Below, in pieces: positions 27,980 to 40,900 of a stretch of DNA of 64,000 nucleotides (position 1 is its first letter; each line of letters opens with the position of its first letter). This DNA is from Branchiostoma floridae (Eukaryota; Chordata; Leptocardii; Amphioxiformes; Branchiostomatidae): assembly GCF_000003815.2 (NCBI RefSeq), contig NC_049984.1, forward strand, positions 12,455,186 through 12,519,185, in the 5' to 3' direction. A program made the translations under genes and the position numbers. The notes below the pieces were generated by a model. The model did not search any database. It was given only the letters and a program-made list of their open reading frames with translations, and was not told the origin of the DNA.

Positions 27980-28900
27980 ATGAGTCAGGAATTGTCTTGT
28001 TATGTATCCGGACAAATAAGACTTTCCTGCTTTTCAAGATACGCGCCATCGACGTTTCTTGCCTCCGAATACGTGATATGTTCTACATTCTTTACATATC
28101 CAAGGTCCATATATTTCGATAAGGAATACCCGGACAAATTAGGAGTTTGCACGAAGCATGATGTGCATTATTTCTGGGCCATTGTCAGATGACATTTTCA
28201 ATTCATTATGTCTCAGAATATCATGAGTCATGAAATGTTTCAGCACATGCCCGGACGGATAGAATTTCCCGTTCTTCCGAATACGTGTCAGGGACGTTTC
28301 ATGTTTTCGAATTCATACTATTTTCTTTTCTTTCCATTTACGAGACATAACCGCGACAGATATTCCATGGATTAGTTTTAGGACAGATTCGAAGTTAGCA
28401 TATTCTGACCGTTACCGATAAAGGTATTCTATACGTGAATTGTGAATCGGTGATTGTTTTATTGCGCATCTGAACAAATAAGACTGCATTTTTTTGCCGA
28501 AATTTTCGCTCCTTCCGAATTCATATTCCGTTCCATTTACGACAGATGTCCAAAACAGAAACATTCCAGAGATCAGTTTTCGGACAACTTAATGGTTAAC
28601 AAATTACTTTTCTTGTCATACATGAATCTGAGATTGTTTTGTTGGGTATCCTTAAAAAGGTTTCCTATTTTGTCAAATTCACGTCATTAACGTTTTTGCT
28701 TCTGTATATGTGTTTTTATTCTACAACGAGTATGGCCGATGTCAATGTATGTTTACTCTTTAATTTTCTGGTAATTGAAGCTTAAGCTTCCATATACATG
28801 TGCAAATATACTGACATCGACATTTACAATCAAATGACACAGAAAGCAATCTTTGCGATGGTAACAATTATGAGTCAAGTATTATTGTTTCTTTGCATAT
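27980..28900. repeat. Degenerate subterminal repeat, roughly 200-250 bp period
   Basis: Related segments start near 27980, 28222, 28440, 28620 and 28868. They share words such as ATCATGAGTCA, a TGTTTTGTT-like run, CCGGACAAATAAGA and CCTTCCGAAT. Spacing varies and similarity is low, so this is an old, decaying tandem array inside the transposon's left arm. Confidence 0.5.
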
Positions 28901-29630
28901 CCCGACAATATCTTGAACAAAGTTCAGTCAAAACACTCCACCCCAGCGGTGCAGTTTGGGATAGGTCCATATCCGGACAATATCTTGAACAAAGTTCAGT
29001 CAAAACACTCCACCCCAGCGGTGCAGTTTGGGATAGGTCCATATCCGGACAATATCATGAATAAAGTTCAGTCAAAACACTCCACCCCAGCGGTGCAGTT
29101 TGGGATAGGTCCATATCCGGACAATATCATGAATAAAGTTCAGTCAAAACACTCCACCCCAGCGGTGCAGTTTGGGATAGGTCCATATCCGGACAATATC
29201 TTGAACAAAGTTCAGTCAAAACACTCCACCCCAGCGGTGCAGTTTGGGATAGGTCCATATCCGGACAATATCTTGAAAAAGTTCAGTCAAAACACTCCAC
29301 CCCAGCGGCGCAGTTTGGGATAGGTCCATATCCGGACAATATCATGAATAAAGTTCAGTCAAAACACACCACCCCAGCGGTGCAGTTTGGGATAGGTCCA
29401 TATCCGGACAATATCTTGAACAAAGTTCAGTCAAAACACTCCACCCCAGCGGTGCAGTTTGAGATAGGTCCATATCCGGACAATATCTTGAAAAAGTTCA
29501 ATCAAAACACTCCACACCAGCGGTGCAGTTTGGGAAAGGTCCATATCCGGACAATATCATGACAAAAAGTCACTCATGATATTGAATACCAGCGTTGCTG
29601 TGTGGGAATGGCCCATATCCGGACAATATC
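28901..29630. repeat. 72-bp minisatellite
   Basis: Ten tandem units start with the GTTCAGTCAAAACACTCCAC word at 28923 and repeat at 72-bp steps (28995, 29067 and so on). The first five are almost identical. Two later units lack one base (TTGAAAAAGTTC), and the last two diverge. The unit ends in CCATATCCGGACAATATC, the same word used in the degenerate subterminal repeats to the left, so the array grew from a subterminal repeat. A 136-codon frame (28913-29323) is open only because 72 is divisible by three, and the one-base deletions break it. Confidence 0.93.
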
Positions 29631-29632
29631 AC

Positions 29633-29789
29633 GAGGCAACTTTACTCGTAAAGCGGTTATGCAAGCTGTGCAAAGTGCCGAGCAGACCAGTACGTTGGCA
29701 TGTCAACGGTGCGCCTACTGGGGCAGTCGTTGCAGATAACAGCCTACACCGTGCCACAGCGTTTGCTGCTGTGTACAACATTGAAACTG
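29633..29789 (+). other. Possible exon inside the transposon
   Basis: GC content rises here, the segment follows an AG at its left edge and it ends in a strong donor (CTG then GTAAGT). Two frames stay open to the donor over the right two thirds. One gives ...WHVNGAPTGAVVADNSLHR... with a phase-1 exit. The other gives ...AKCRADQYVGMSTVRLLG... with a phase-0 exit. I recognise no family. It could be a captured host exon or part of a degenerate transposon gene. Confidence 0.25.
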
Positions 29790-30581
29790 GTAAGTACATG
29801 ATGCATTTATTCACAAAAATAATGCACAATGCCATTGTGTTTCCGTGAAACAGGCATGATGGATGACACTAACTTGCTTGGAACCATCTGGAGGAGTCCT
29901 TAGGAAACAAGACTATATTAGGAAGTCACATGACTTGACTAGACCAATAGTAGACCAGCTGGTGACAGCAGTTAGGTTTGAAACTAGATTTGAATCTCCG
30001 CTGCCGCTAATCGCTACCGGACCAAGAAGTGAGTAGTGTAGCTCTCTAGTACATAGATTGTATATACATAGCAGTTACCGTTCTTAGTTCCGTATATGTC
30101 TGTCAGCAATGTCTGTTATCCCTTCCTAGTGTTTTGTGTATTTAATAATTAGTAGTGTGATCTCTTTGTAAAGATTGTTGTATGATAGATCACTTCTCTT
30201 TCAGCTGGAACCCCCGGCTTGTGTCATCCCCGGCTTGTTTACAAATTGCCCGTTCCATAGTTAGTTAAATTCTCATATTATTTTGTGCTGTATGTGCCGT
30301 AACGGCTGCTTCTAAACTTTCCTGTCCTGTTGTTTTGGCTGGCTAAATCTTTAATGGAACCAAGGAGAAACTGTAATCTCCTCACTAGGACCAATGTGAT
30401 TGTGTGCATATAAAATTCCATTCGTTCTCTGGGGGTCCTTATCTGTGCCATCTGTGTGGCCCGCACCCTTTGATGATAGCCGACTCCAGATTCCTGCCTT
30501 TGTCCCCGTCTTGTCCTGCTGTGATTTTTATGGCCGTGTTGTTTGAATAATTTCAATGTATCGTTCATGGGTTCGGGGCAG

Positions 30582-31334
30582 GTGGTGCCTATCTACCTTC
30601 CCAGAATGCATCAATACACATCCAACAATACACACCCCAGATGGCTTACTGTGGCCCACAATCATATGGATTTCTTATGTTACCTTTCAAAATACAGCAT
30701 CTAGTATAATATTATCAGCAAATCTTTATTTTCTTTAATTGTCAACAGACTCAAATGGTCCATGAGAATGTCGATTTTTGTTACTTTTGTACAACACTTA
30801 ATAATTTGTTTGATAAACATTAATGCAAAGATTCATGTTAAAAATTGTTCCCAAACTTCACCAAATAGCAGTGTTTTTCTCAAAACAGCATTAATTGATG
30901 ATGCTATACTACTTGCGCATCGGAAAAACACAAAAGCACTAAAAAGCACTCATGGGAAAGTAAAGAAAAAGAAATTTGATATATTGTTTTTGTAATAANN
31001 NNNNNNNNNNNNNNNNNNNNNNNNNNNNNNNNNNNNNNNNNNNNNNNNNNNNNNNNNNNNNNNNNNNNNNNNNNNNNNNNNNNNNNNNNNNNNNNNNNTT
31101 ATCACACAATTTATAAAGTTGTAGGCAAGTAACAAAGATCAAGACGTTCTCATGGACTAATTGAGTCTGTTGACAATTCAAAAATTTACAAATATACTGA
31201 TAATATTGTACTAGATGCTGTATTTTGAAAGGTAACATAAGAAATCCATATGATTGTGGGCCACAGTAAGCCATCTGAGGTGTGAATTGTTGGATGTGTA
31301 TTGATGCATTCTGGGAAGGTAGATATTCACCACT
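30582..31334. mobile_element. Nested fold-back element with long inverted arms
   Basis: Arms of about 235 bp (30582-30820 and about 31099-31334) are inverted copies at high identity, both ending in GTGGTGnnTATCTACCTTCC at the outer side. The 14-bp string TGGGTTCGGGGCAG lies directly outside both ends (30568-30581 and 31335-31348), consistent with a target duplication. The core is AT-rich and holds a 100-base assembly gap, probably caused by the fold-back itself. It inserted into the older CACTA-like element. Confidence 0.85.
30999..31098. other. Assembly gap (100 N)
   Basis: Run of 100 N in the centre of the fold-back element. Confidence 0.99.
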
Positions 31335-31454
31335 TGGGTTCGGGGCAGTTACTAGCCGTTTTTTTTCCATTCCAGCCGCTGAGCCTCTGTTTCCCAATCG
31401 CCTGTCCTGCCATGCCGACGACCGAGGCCTACCTCCTGGTAACACTTACGACAG

Positions 31455-31703
31455 TCTGTGCCTGGTGCCCTTGTATACTGCCAGAACTGTTTCTACTCTG
31501 AAGACGGACGGTGCCTGGACTATGCAATGGAGCGGACTGTCCTCGAGACGTGCCGTCGATATTGCGGGGTCTTGCCAGAGCATCTTCCGTCGCCAATGAT
31601 CGTCCACTACCACAAAGACGCAGAAGAGGGCGCCCCGGACGATGATTCCACAGTCAACACGATACGGACTTATAGAGGACTTGAAAATGGACTGTCGTAC
31701 TGA
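31455..31703 (+). CDS. Possible terminal exon of an unknown gene, inside the transposon
   Basis: After an acceptor (CTTACGACAG), one frame is open to a TGA at 31701-31703 and gives about 82 residues. It starts SVPGALVYCQNCFYSEDGR, continues with a Cys-containing stretch (TCRRYCG) and ends in an acidic, Asp/Glu-rich tail. Codon composition looks coding: many GAC, GAG and CTG, and GC-rich against AT-rich surroundings. A second candidate acceptor (CTGCCAG) lies at 31487, and the overlapping frame 31282-31599 is also open. I recognise no family. It could be the last exon of a captured host gene or of a transposon gene, with 29633-29789 as a possible upstream exon. The boundaries are uncertain. 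Confidence 0.35.
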   Translation, partial: SVPGALVYCQNCFYSEDGRCLDYAMERTVLETCRRYCGVLPEHLPSPMIVHYHKDAEEGAPDDDSTVNTIRTYRGLENGLSY

Positions 31704-32263
31704 TTTCGTAATGACATTTTTATCCTACGAATATTGATTGTATGGTTTATAACGTTAGACTTGTGTCGGATACTGCACATTTGATATTGTACATTTAAAC
31801 TGATCAGTATTGTTATGATGTTATTGACTTGGGCTTGATATTATTGGATCTGACAGTGAACTGTTTAACTTTGGCTTCATTCGAGCTTCACTTTTTGTGA
31901 AGACCAATGAGGTTGTAGTGAGCTAAAACTTCCTTGGTAAGACTAAGAGACAAATGCATATTGATTTGCCCCTTGACGTTAACATGATCTGTTCCTCCAC
32001 ATAATGTATTTGTTGTGATACTTGTGTCATCTGATTTATACAGGAAAGTCTTTGAAAAGCTTTCACAAAATGTAGCCTTACCGAGTTAGCATTTTCGGGG
32101 TTAAAACGGACAGGAAACGTTAAATATTAGGTATTTAGCATGATCGTAAAGTTACTGGATATTCTGAAATAATGTGTTGTATTGTTCCTATGATGTTTCA
32201 GTATATCTTAAGTTTATGCAACCTTTCCGGGGCGTAATAGCCCCGAACGCGCTCAGAAAATAT

Positions 32264-32640
32264 GAAATATTCGGAACGTGTTTTGTCTCCAAAGAGTCCT
32301 AGAACGTTCCATTACTTGAAATCCGGATATGCGACATGATTATATGGTCCCATTCTTGACTCCTGAAATTATCCGGATTAATACGAAATATTCGGAACGT
32401 GATTTGTATCCAAAGAGTCCGAACACGTTCCATTACTGGAAATCCGGATATGAGACGTATACGTAATTATTTGGTCCCGTTCCGGACTTCTGAAATTATC
32501 CGGATATATACGAAATATTCGGAACGTGGTTTGTCTCCAAAGAGTCCGAAAACGTTCCATTACTGGAAATCCGGATATGAGGCAGGAATTAAATGGTCCC
32601 GTTCCGGACTCCTGAAATTTTCCGAAAACGCAGGGGAGTC
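32264..32640. repeat. Subterminal tandem repeat, 121-127 bp unit
   Basis: Three units begin with GAAATATTCGGAACGTG at 32264, 32385 and 32512. Each contains CCAAAGAGTCC, CGTTCCATTACT, AATCCGGATATG and TGGTCCC. This is the right-hand subterminal array of the CACTA-like element. It shares the CCGGATAT word with the left array, in opposite orientation. Confidence 0.88.
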
Positions 32641-32748
32641 ATGTCAGATTTCGTACGGATATTGTCCGGATATATCCAGAAACGGTCCCGATCCGGATGT
32701 ATACAAACAAAGAAACGTCCGGAAATGACACCCTTTCGCACAGTGTCG

Positions 32749-35700
32749 ACTTATGTATTTTGAATAACAGGTAGCCTTCTGGTAGTACGTAGCGATCACA
32801 TTAGTCGTACTATTATGGTACGATCGCAATATGGCGTAATCTTGAGATAGTCGTGCAGCTCTCTAGTTACCGAAAAAGGTGCCTTAGATCCTTGTCGGTG
32901 GTTGGTGGCTGGTTCTGTCACAGCCCGCTTAAACACACAGTGACGTCATAACCGTAATACGACCGTCAGCGTATATGACCACATCCTATACTAAGTCGGG
33001 TATGTGTCGGATGACGTGTTATAAGTCACCATTCACCAGAATAGTGCAGCTTCAGCTGTTGTCCGAGTAGAGTTTTACGAATACCTATAGCTAACAATAA
33101 CGCACAACTTGTCCAATTTGAAAATTCAGACCGTGCATTGAAACGACACTGGCTCTAGATGGTATTCACGCTATAATTCTTAACTCTCACATGTTCAATA
33201 GAGAAACATTGTGCATTTCATGCGAGGATTGATAGATGGCACTTTTAAGTCGGTCGTAAAAATCGTAATGAAATTGAAGACAACACCGTACAGATATCAC
33301 TTTTTTAGTATCTCACTATTTCTACTGAAAATGTGAACGTTTAACGGCAAAAATGAGTCTCGTTTGTTTTCCATGGTTGTCATATTCTTACACATATGTT
33401 CAGTAAGCAGTAGCTTTGAGGCTGGATTAGCACCTAATGTACGGGTAAGTGAATGAGTCGATCGACTGATTGTCTTCGTAGGCTGTTGCAGGTATTAACA
33501 CCCGGGGCGTAATATTGATTTTCCTGCCATTTTACCTAAAATCTTTATCTCGTGATCTGTGAGCAGCACACCGAACTAAAAATGTTGAAACCCCCATACA
33601 AGCCCGCGGTAACTACAGCTTGAAATTTCTTCTCTGTTAGAAATCTTTGTGAAGCAAAGTCGAACTGAATTTCAAACACAAAGATAGGACTTGCCAAATT
33701 ATTGACTGTCTAACTACGGCCTTTGTCAAGGAATGATCAATCCAGCACTTCTGAGTTCCGTGGCGTTTCTTTCACAGCTGATTCATTCAGGCCCTAACCA
33801 GGGACGGGGGCGTCATAGGCTTTCTGCAACTTATGATCAACTGCTCCTACGTGACACTAAAATATCTTTGCAATCATTATCGAATGATAAAATAGCATTT
33901 ACATGACATTCTAGTCCCCATTTATTGGCAATGTTGTCACTACAATACATATCAAACTAAGATTTTAGTACAGCAATGATGTAGTAATACATTTCCTTAC
34001 GGTTTCCTTCCTGGCTAAATTGGCATTTAAACCTTCCAATGTTTTCTCATTTTTGAATTTAGAAAGAATGGAGTCATAACGAATAATGATAGCTGGGCAG
34101 GAAAGGATTTTAACATGATTTTTGGACCATATGGATGGCGTCATAAAGTTTTATTGCCCCCTATACAGTTTTTGTCTAAGAGAAAATACAGCACTTCGGT
34201 ACATACCACTTCAATGAAGCTATGTTTCCCATGCACATAATGATGAAAGCAACAAAAGTAGGTTTGCACATCTACATATAGAGATATAGATATAGAGAAA
34301 ATGAAGAAAGCTTAAATTGCCAATGTAGCCATTGAAGAAACTCTAAGTGTGAGTGTGCATGATGATAACTACAGCAGTTATGTAGAAGACATGACACCTA
34401 TTCATTGAGAATAGTTGATATATCACATGATAGATAAATACATATCACTGTAACACGAAAGCTATTATTGTCCTGAAGTAATGCATATAAATTAGTTGGC
34501 CTTCAATGGAAGGTGTGAAATACATATTAAGAATAAGGCAGACAAGATATGTATTTCTAAAACAATACTTGCCATCTATTTACAGACTTTAGCATCACAT
34601 TATACATTCTATTGGCAAGATTAGTTTTTGTTTACATCAACTCAGATGAAGAAAAGCAATGTGAACCAAAGGCTTTTCTTACCCAACCCATCTAAAAATA
34701 GAATGTCTTGTAGTATAGGATTCAAGCTGAAAGTATACACTAAAGACATATGGGATATAACAGATAAATATATGGGGACCATTTATTTTGCACATACCCT
34801 ATTCACTGATATAATGGCACGCTCACATTTGTCGTACGCCATCATACAATTTCGCTGCTGGGAATTTTGGCCATGACAGAACCAAACGCCAACAAGGCTT
34901 TTCTCTGTTAAATTTTTCATTTATGTAACATTTTGACACTTGCGACTATTCCAAGAATGTCCTCAGTTTGTGAGCATATAACAATTGTACGACAAATTAT
35001 GACAAATGTAACCGGACCATAACTTGGAAAGTATTTAAGGAGGAATGCTTGTATCTGTATCTACTATCTTGTAATAGGTATGACAAACTGTTACAGCATG
35101 AACTCTTTTGTCACTTGTAAACCTGGCATGATTTAACCTTGGACCATGTCACATGTCAATCATTTGCTTTTAACCATTAGCACACTGAAGTGGCTGGGCA
35201 GAAAGGACAGGGTTAAAAGGTTGAGCCTGACAGAATTCAAACTTGTGAGTCATACCAATTCTTACGGTTGTCAACTGGACATTTCAGCTCAGAAATGGTG
35301 TCCCACTAACAACCGCAACTTTTCCTTTTCACCTCATGGCCACCAAGAAAAAAGGAAACATTCTGTGCAACTATTTAGTGACTTTTACAAGCTTCTCATC
35401 AAAATATTGCAATCATCAGTAAGTACAGTCCTAGGACGTGCACATGGGTCATCATTTCCCATCTTGACCTAGATAACAACTTTAATCATTGCTAGCACAT
35501 TTACTTAAGTACAGTATACAAGTCAGATACCAAACCTCCAACAACAATACCTGTCCAATACCACTAAATATCAGTATACATGTATCCTTTCTGACTCTAT
35601 ATGGCTGTTTGTATTGCTCTATTTACAACATGGATACGGCTAACAATACAAAATATGATACCACTTATTAACATGATATACACGTCATGTACATGTGCTA

Positions 35701-37968
35701 ACTCTACAATAACAACAGCTATCCCTGGGAAGTAAATGCAGGCACACATTTCAGACTAAATCTTGTTTAAGTCCCTAAGAACAGATTAAGGTACTTGTTT
35801 GGCCATACTGATTTGATTATATGGATGACATCCTCTGGGCACAGCAAAATTGATTTGTGTACAAAGATGATTAAAGCTGCCCCCCCTAAAAAAGTTACCT
35901 TCATTTTGAATAAGAAGTGGTCAGAAAGGTTTTACCAATGATTGCACGTACGGAGTATAGCATACCAAACAATAAATTCTTTATCTTTGTTATTTCCCAT
36001 TTTCTTGGAAGACTTCAGAAAACTTTGCTTCAACTACATGTTGTGCAAGGAGTACGTTTACGAGAAAGTCCGTACGTTACAAAAGGAAAAGAGGCACTGT
36101 ATGACATTAGTATCTATTTTCCGATATTTCGTTGCAATAATGTACAGAATAATTGCTCCATTTGCAGCTTCTTTGTGTAATTTACAGAATGTAGACAACT
36201 GATGCACGCACAGATGTCATCCAATCATGTAATCAAGTCAGCATGGCCTTAGTTCAATACTGTAACAACAATATCCTCAACATGTGAGATGCATTTGATT
36301 GCATTTAGTGTGTTTCTTACGTGGATATATTAAACAAAATTCATCATAGTCTAGAGATTTACAGGATACTTAAGTTAGTACACTTTACACAATATGTTAA
36401 GAGCAATTAGTTGATGTTAAGTACAATAAGATAAATAAAGTATATAATATAGGATGTGTTGTCCTGTTGACGTGATCTCCTCTCTGCCCTGCTGTTTGAC
36501 ATCTCTATCCAGGCTGCCGGGTGGTTGGACAGGCCAGGATTGGGCAGTGTGTCATCATTCAGCTGCTAGTCCTGGTACAGGTAGAGCATTAGTGTTAGTA
36601 TCTCAAAGGAAAAACTCTACAAATAAAACAATTCAGAACAAATGATTGAAAGATTAGAAGATTCTTGACTAGGCTCTGAAATCTGTTCAGGGTAGTCTAT
36701 AGAATGTCATGTGATATTTCAATCTATGGAAGCCACAATGCATAAAAAAGGGTGGCTAACGTTATTTTCCTATGAGGAAATGACCCGAAAATATCTTTGA
36801 ATGGAGTATGGATCTTTCTCCCTGCTAAGAGGTCCGTCCTTATGCACCAAGGTGTAGCAAGAAGATGGTAAAAGCTTCTTTTCCATAGCATAATGATTAC
36901 AGATGTCCTTCAGGCCTAAGAAACAAAATGTTTTGTTTCTGGTTACATGTACATGTCCGAATTCTTGCAAAAACATCCTTTTTTGCAGGTTTACGCCATG
37001 CATTACTGTATGTGCATTTGTTAGTTTACTCTGGCCTGAGTCTAAAATAAAAGAAGTGAGATGATCCCTTCTGGGGATCATTCCCTACCTAATGACCCTA
37101 AGTTTTCAGGACCATCATTGGATACTCAACATCAATCTTTCTAGGCCTAACGTTAGTTACATATTCATACTACACACAAGTCACAAGCTATACACCCCTT
37201 CTGGCCTCCTCCATAACATGCTTTTAAGGATCTTTGGATGTTTCTCTCCACTGGACTAGATCCCTCATAAAAGACCATAAGTGCATAATGGAAGTAAAAG
37301 CTACATGAAGGTCACCTGTATGTAGACATATAACATGTCTGAAAATGTACATTCAGGAAACATATGGTCCATAAAAATGCTGCAGATTTCTACAGACATC
37401 AAAAGATTTTTTGTTGGTCATTAATGTTAAAGTAACATTTGATCAATAGGTCTAAGAAAAAAATACTGTCTCCATTACCCGACGGACTCCAGCAAAAACC
37501 TACTAACTGCAGCCCTTCCTTTTGGTTGACCACTGGCAAGGGACATAAAATCTGTGATTAAAATTCCAAACAAACAAAATTCCAAACAGACTTAAATGTT
37601 GCCATCAAAGTTTTCTCACAGACTAGTTGTGTATTTCACACTCTGTTACCTGAGTAATAAGATTTCATCACAGTTGATGTAAGGAGGTGTAGTATACATC
37701 ATACTTCTTTATTGATTTTATTAATATGTTTGAACAATATGATGTTAAAAATACCAATGTCTTGAGACAGGTTAACATTTTAAAGCTGTATTAGTCCGGT
37801 CACTTTGGACAAAATCTGAAGAAAAAGAGAATCTCTACCCAAACCTAATCTTTCCAGAACAACTTTCCTAGGATGGTGGGAAAAGTTCACATTTCACCCA
37901 TTCAGCAATGTACATACTACAGAAAAAAAATGCCCAGTACCTGCATGATTAGTAAGACTGCAGGACTA
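32749..37968. other. No supported gene; includes the probable 3' region of the RNF166-like gene
   Basis: AT-rich DNA without a coherent exon. On the minus strand an AATAAA signal lies at 37708-37713, about 255 bp past the RNF166-like stop codon, and could end that transcript. A GC-richer patch at 36450-36590 is not convincingly coding. A segment near 32895-32935 (GTTGGTGGCTGGTTCTGTCA) resembles one at 49129-49165 in the Kelch gene, a low-copy dispersed repeat. Confidence 0.45.
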
Positions 37969-40900
37969 CTATTCAGACAGGGATCTTCTGATGGCCTCCT
38001 CCAACATAGAATCATCATCTGCTTCAAAATCCTGCAGAACAACAAATGTTTATTTATTTATTTATTTATCAGCAAATGTGACAAAGTACATTTCACAGAC
38101 TTTCAGTCAGTGTTCAGCAACAAGAAATATCAGCTGTTGGCAGTATCTGTGAGTAATATGCATGTAGTTTGTACTTGGCATAGATGATAATTTGTTAAGT
38201 AGACAATGCCACATAACATTCTTTGTTGTACGTTGTATGTATAACATGTACATACATATGTATGTGTGTGTGTGTCTGTGTGTGTGTGCATGTAATGATT
38301 ATTATTTACACAAAGAGAGCAAGAGATCATTGAAAGGATGCAATTCACTCATGTTTCATTCCTTGAACGCTGACATAACGGGGGCCACCCTAAGATGCCC
38401 CCTGTCCTAAGATGCCCAGATTTTTTGCTGATCTTATTATGCATAAGTACGCCATGTTTGTTGCCACTGACAATGATGATTAGAAAGGTAAATAAACCAA
38501 GTCCAAACAAACAGCTTTTTTTTCTATTATAATTAAGATTTTTTTTTTACACATATTCACTTCCCCTTTTTTTGAAGACATAATTTTCACAACTAGAAAG
38601 GCCGACATTTGCTTGAGAGCACATGCAGCATATTTCAGCCATCTCCCTCCCCATGCAACAATATTCCAAAATCACCCATGTGCAAAAATCGAACACTTTT
38701 GTTTAAAAGTCACTTCCACTAATGACACTTAATGACACCCAAAAATGAATCTTACAAAATTCCTAGTGCAAGAATGGACTCTTCCAGTGCACCCCATGTG
38801 AATTTGCACAATAGACCAGTCCAGAAATACTCTCACTGAAAACATGGTCAAGGTTGAACTAAGCAAAAAAGGCATGAAAAGGTAAAATAGACCAGTCCAA
38901 AAACACTTCCACTAAAAATGGAATATTGAATCATCACCTTTCTAAAACTAAATTTGAAAACATCCCCATGCAAAAATTGACTCTTCTTGCGATGCCCCTA
39001 TGTAAAGTGGTGCAGTCCAAAAATACATCCGCTAAAATTGGACTTGGACGTAATCACCAAGTCCCAAAAGTGGATTTTAAAAATCTCCCCATATAAGGAT
39101 GGACTCTTCCAGCACAACCTATGTAAAATTGCAAAGTTGATCAGTCAAAAAATAACCACACTGAAACACTTTGACATATCAAGTCACCAAAGTCCATAAA
39201 CAAATTTTTTAAAAATGCCCCCCTCCATGCAAGAATGAACTCTTCCAGTACACCCCGTGTAAATTGCAAAATAGTCCAGTTCAAAAATACTCCCACTGAG
39301 AGACATTATCTAATCAACAGTCCAAAGATGAATTTAAAAAATATGTACCCCCTCCGTGCCAGAATGGACTCATCCAGATAACACCGGGCTCACTGATTGG
39401 CTGCCAATCTCCTTCGGGATGTTGACTCAGGCTACGTGATTAGTTGCCTCTTTAATCAAGTTACTAGTATATATAGACATGTGCACATGCTGTCTTCAGG
39501 TGGGAGGGACCCTCTGGCCAGTGGAGAATTACCAAAAAAGTCCCCAAATACATCATTTCAAAGTGATTTATGCCAGAAATTATACATGGGTCATTTGAAT
39601 GAATATCTAGTGCACCTATTTACCAAAATGTAGGTCATTTGGTTACAAGACCAGGGAACAGGAGCCAAAAGCGTACGTTTTTGGTAAAACAACGGCCAAA
39701 AAATTCCAAAATTAAGCATTTTGTTGTACCGTATGCCAAAAGTGTTAACGAATTCACGTGCGCATATGTAGACGGCACTCCTATACCAAATTTCAGGTCA
39801 TTTGGTTGTAAAATGGGGGCAAAGGAGCCAAAAATGTCATTTTTGGGGCAAAAAATGCCAAAATTAAGCATTTTGCTGTACCTTATACCAAAATTGTTTT
39901 TGGATTTTTGTGGGCATATGATCAAGGCACCTCTGTACCAAATTTCAGGTCATTCGGCTGTAATACCAGGGTACAGGGGAGCAAAATGTACATAGAAATT
40001 GCCAAAAAACATGAATAAAATCATTTTAAAGGAAGATATGAAAAAAATGAGAAAAAAGCACCTGGTTATTGACCCACTCTACCCTTGTGCCAAATTTCAA
40101 GTAATTCGGTCCAGGAACGACGGAGTTGAATCGATTTGAAGATTTGACAGGAGAAAGAAGAAGAAAGAAGAAACATTACGAATACAATATATTTCACCAT
40201 ACCTATGGTATGGCTGAAATATAATGATGTTGGTACTGCCGAATCACTGTGGTCACCTGTTACTAGGTATTGGTGGCTCGTGGCCATAAATATACAACCA
40301 ATAAAAAACAGCCACACAACTGTCATACACATAAGGAACAAAGCTTCACAAAACACGACAAATATTGGTCTTCAAATGTTTGTTGAGTAGAAGACCGGCC
40401 ATAGAAAAAAAAACATAAGCATCACCGCCGTTGTTTTCCCCAGGGAGCGTGGCCCCACAGGTGGCAGACGAGCGAACGCCCAAAAGATTTGTTACTTTAA
40501 AAATGATTCGTACCGTCTATAAAAATGAAACTTCACAGAGTGATGTCAAATATGTTTCCCAATACGTACACAGAGTTTTTTTGTGATTTTGGCGTTGTCG
40601 TTTTTTGTAATGATTTTGTTAGTCGGGCCGCCACATTCAGTGCATTTCCCATGAAAACACGACCTAGATTGTGAATGATTTAGCCCTCCTCGAGGGAGAC
40701 AAGAAGCACACACAATCACAATTCTACTGTCAAAAGAAAGCTAATATATCATAAAATTAGAATTTTTATTTATGTTTGTCTAAATTGGTCACCAGCTTCC
40801 GACGAGAGCAAATTCCAAAAGCGGGGCAAGTTAGGGCGCACTGTTTAACGCGGCTCAAAATCGGAATTTATATTCACGATAACGTCCTCGGTGTTTTCCA

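Larger units (their letters stand above)
27862..32745. mobile_element. CACTA/EnSpm-like DNA transposon
   Basis: The left end starts CACTGTGCGAAAGGGTGT and continues ATTTCCGGAC after one mismatch. The right end (32717-32745) is its inverted copy. The base triplet TCG flanks both ends (27859-27861 and 32746-32748). CACTA/EnSpm elements are known for CACTR ends, 3-bp target duplications and subterminal repeats, and all three are present. CCGGACAA and CCGGATAT words fill the left 1.7 kb and the right 0.5 kb. I find no transposase, so the copy looks non-autonomous. A nested fold-back element and possible exons lie inside. A 100-base gap (30999-31098) means the interior is incomplete. Confidence 0.8.

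Noticed and set aside
28913-29323. 136-codon repeat protein frame
   Set aside because: The frame is open only because the minisatellite unit is 72 bp. One-base deletions in later units break it, and there is no start context or splice partner.
36450-36600. GC-richer patch as an exon
   Set aside because: All frames carry stops close to the candidate splice sites and no family resemblance is seen.
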